This document shows positions 31,233-32,163 of a stretch of 32,163 bases of DNA, piece by piece. This DNA is from Burkholderiales bacterium (GTDB taxonomy: Bacteria; Pseudomonadota; Gammaproteobacteria; Burkholderiales; Burkholderiaceae_D): contig JACQDW010000075.1 of assembly GCA_016200845.1 (NCBI GenBank), forward strand, positions 1 to 32,163. Reading direction: 5' to 3'. A model generated the notes under the pieces. The model was not told where the DNA came from. It worked only from the letters and a program-made list of their open reading frames with translations, and made no database searches. Made by a program: the position numbers and the translations under genes. The stretch's first letter is position 1. Each line of letters begins with the position of its first letter.

Positions 31233-31440
31233 TTAATGCACCCCAATTTGGTTCTGTGATAATTTTAGTTTTCTTGTCTGGCTTCCCACTTAAAATACTT
31301 TCCACGTGAGACCGCAGCACAGCGATACTTCCGTCTGGCCGCAATCGATGTTCAATACCCATCTTGCTTAACGTATTTGATTGAACATTGTGATGTACCC
31401 GCCTCGTCAGTTCTCGTATTTCATCATCGGTCAAAAACAT
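31216..31440 (-). CDS. DUF4224 family protein
   Basis: A 74-residue protein with the DUF4224 pattern: MFLTDDEIRELTRRVHHNVQ, LSKMGIEHRLRPDGSIAVLR, then SHVESILSG. These small proteins are found directly upstream of tyrosine integrases, as here (17-base overlap), and may assist or direct recombination. It appears intact although its partner integrase is truncated. Confidence 0.9.
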   Translation of the reverse strand: MFLTDDEIRELTRRVHHNVQSNTLSKMGIEHRLRPDGSIAVLRSHVESILSGKPDKKTKIITEPNWGALNAAST

Positions 31441-31454
31441 AGATCAAATCCTCA

Positions 31455-31835
31455 TTAATTAATACAAGGTGCAGTGGCAACCCAACACACACCTAATGCT
31501 TGATTAGAAAAGAAAGTCATGCCCTCGCTGTTATGTGTCGCGCCTAATTGCATGACATGTGAAAACGCTTCAAACGCATCTGCACCGTATGGCAGTTGAT
31601 AATAGTTTTTCTCAGGTACGACAATCCCGCGAGACGACCAATAGCGTTTCTTATTGAGTTCGTGCGTATCCTGATCTTTCGAAATGTATTTGCTGATGTA
31701 ACCAGCCAATTTGTGCGCCCCATGCTTACCGAATCCGAACTTATGCGGATCACGCACATTGATTTGCCCGCCTTGTTTTCCATCAGCTGACAGGCCAAGA
31801 CCTCTGCACAACCGAACTAATTCAAAGCGATGCTG
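31455..31835 (-). pseudogene. Rolling-circle replication protein, 3' fragment
   Basis: The C-terminal about 125 residues of a rolling-circle replication initiator. The characteristic stretch is GAHKLAGYISKYISKDQDTH, then ELNKKRYWSSRGIVVPEK. The matching sequence continues upstream as HRFELVRLCRGLGLSADGKQ and is then lost at about 31830-31838, where an IS5-like element begins. The catalytic HUH motif would lie in the missing part. With the DUF4224 and integrase genes it marks a small integrated phage or mobilisable element. Confidence 0.78.
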
Positions 31836-32023
31836 TCAAAAGTGAGTAAGGTCGTTAGTTGAGGAGATAGCGATGCAAATGAGTTTTGGGTCAATGGAAA
31901 TGATGCGGCGGGTGCGCAAAGACAGCACCTTATCGAAAGTCAATCTGTTCATCAATTGGGAGGCATTGCGTGGGCAACTAACGGGGCTGTACAAACGCGA
32001 TAGTAGCCATGCTGGAGGGCAAG
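31836..32023 (+). mobile_element. IS5-like insertion sequence fragment
   Basis: The left boundary is approximate (31829-31838), set where the replication protein loses coherence. The right boundary is set at 32023, where an IS21-like end begins. A CTGTCAAAAGTGAG-type end at about 31834 suits an IS5-family terminal repeat. Only the first part of the transposase remains in the window. Confidence 0.65.
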
Positions 32024-32046
32024 TGTTGACGCGCATCCAAAATTGA
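31873..32046 (+). pseudogene. IS5-family transposase N-terminal fragment
   Basis: GAGGAG lies before ATG 31873. About 50 residues match the IS5-family N-terminus (MQMSFGSMEMMRRVRKDSTL, then INWEALRGQLTGLYKRDSSH, AGGQ). The frame then enters another element and stops at 32046. The catalytic region is absent from the window; its remainder may lie beyond the IS21-like insertion. Confidence 0.82.
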
Positions 32047-32163
32047 CCAGGTAAACGCAGTTTTTCGCAACGAATATTGACCAGGGAAATTAACCTATCC
32101 TTACTGTTTTTCTGTAAGGGAATTCAAGGTGATTACCATGGGAATGTATGCCAAAGTCCGGCG
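32024..32163 (+). mobile_element. IS21-family left end (element continues off window)
   Basis: The element begins TGTTGACGCGCATCC and carries two copies of TTGACCAGG (32043-32051 and about 32077-32085), the internal end repeats expected of the IS21 family. They are followed by the istA-like start. It has inserted into the IS5-like transposase after a CAAG that may be the duplicated target. Confidence 0.75.
32129..32163 (+). CDS. istA-like transposase, first residues only
   Basis: GTG 32129 is preceded by AAGGG. The 11 visible codons read MITMGMYAKVR, which fits the start of IS21-family IstA proteins (ATG 32138 or 32144 are alternatives). The rest is off the window. The identification relies mainly on the element end just upstream. 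Confidence 0.55.
   Translation, partial: MITMGMYAKVR

Noticed and set aside
31836-32036. Minus-strand open frame opposite the IS5-like transposase
   Set aside because: The plus-strand frame matches the IS5-family transposase N-terminus and has a ribosome site; the minus frame is a shadow.
1-32163. CRISPR array
   Set aside because: No regularly spaced direct repeats of CRISPR length were seen; the dispersed heptamer is far too short and irregularly spaced.

Overview
The window holds most of a Mu-like transposable prophage, about 30.4 kb of it, whose right end lies beyond base 1, followed by about 1.8 kb of flanking DNA. The host is probably a betaproteobacterium of the Burkholderiales. I infer this from moderate GC, codon choice and the style of the flanking mobile genes; nothing in the window proves it. 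The phage is a mosaic of the B3/D3112 type: Mu-type transposition, regulation and head genes joined to a long, non-contractile (lambda/siphovirus-like) tail module.

Reading the prophage in its own direction, from right to left on the minus strand: the left terminus is at 30386. It is followed by a plus-strand pair, a c-type repressor (29010-29453) and a membrane-anchored accessory protein (29478-29939). A strong divergent early promoter (28839-28867) then drives ner, an HTH protein, a Cys-rich protein, transposase A (25184-27364), its ATPase partner B (24396-25163), a run of small early genes, DUF3164, HU, GemA and a Mor/C-type late activator (19506-19949). Late genes follow: holin, lytic transglycosylase, Rz/Rz1 (17854-19356), zinc-finger and membrane proteins, small and large terminase, portal (gp29), F, G, protease/scaffold I/Z, decoration protein, Mu T-like capsid, then connector and tail genes, the tail tube, the G/G-T tail chaperones with a clear -1 frameshift site, and a tape-measure protein that runs off the window.

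The most unusual signal is a heptamer, TTTAACG (CGTTAAA on the other strand). It occurs 56 times in the 30.4 kb of prophage, in both orientations, inside genes in several reading frames and between genes. Roughly four would be expected by chance. It looks like a genome-wide DNA-level signal spread along the phage, and its role is unknown. Other points of interest are a 25-bp element shared by two putative late promoters, a cloverleaf (tRNA-like) element antisense to the head operon, a gene that seems to start at ATT, a plus-strand gene inside the early operon, and three related A-tract sites at the phage terminus.

The right flank is a stack of broken mobile elements. The prophage has cut the 3' end off a tyrosine integrase gene. 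Next to it are a DUF4224 gene and a rolling-circle replication gene that is cut by an IS5-like element, which is in turn cut by an IS21-like element running off the window.
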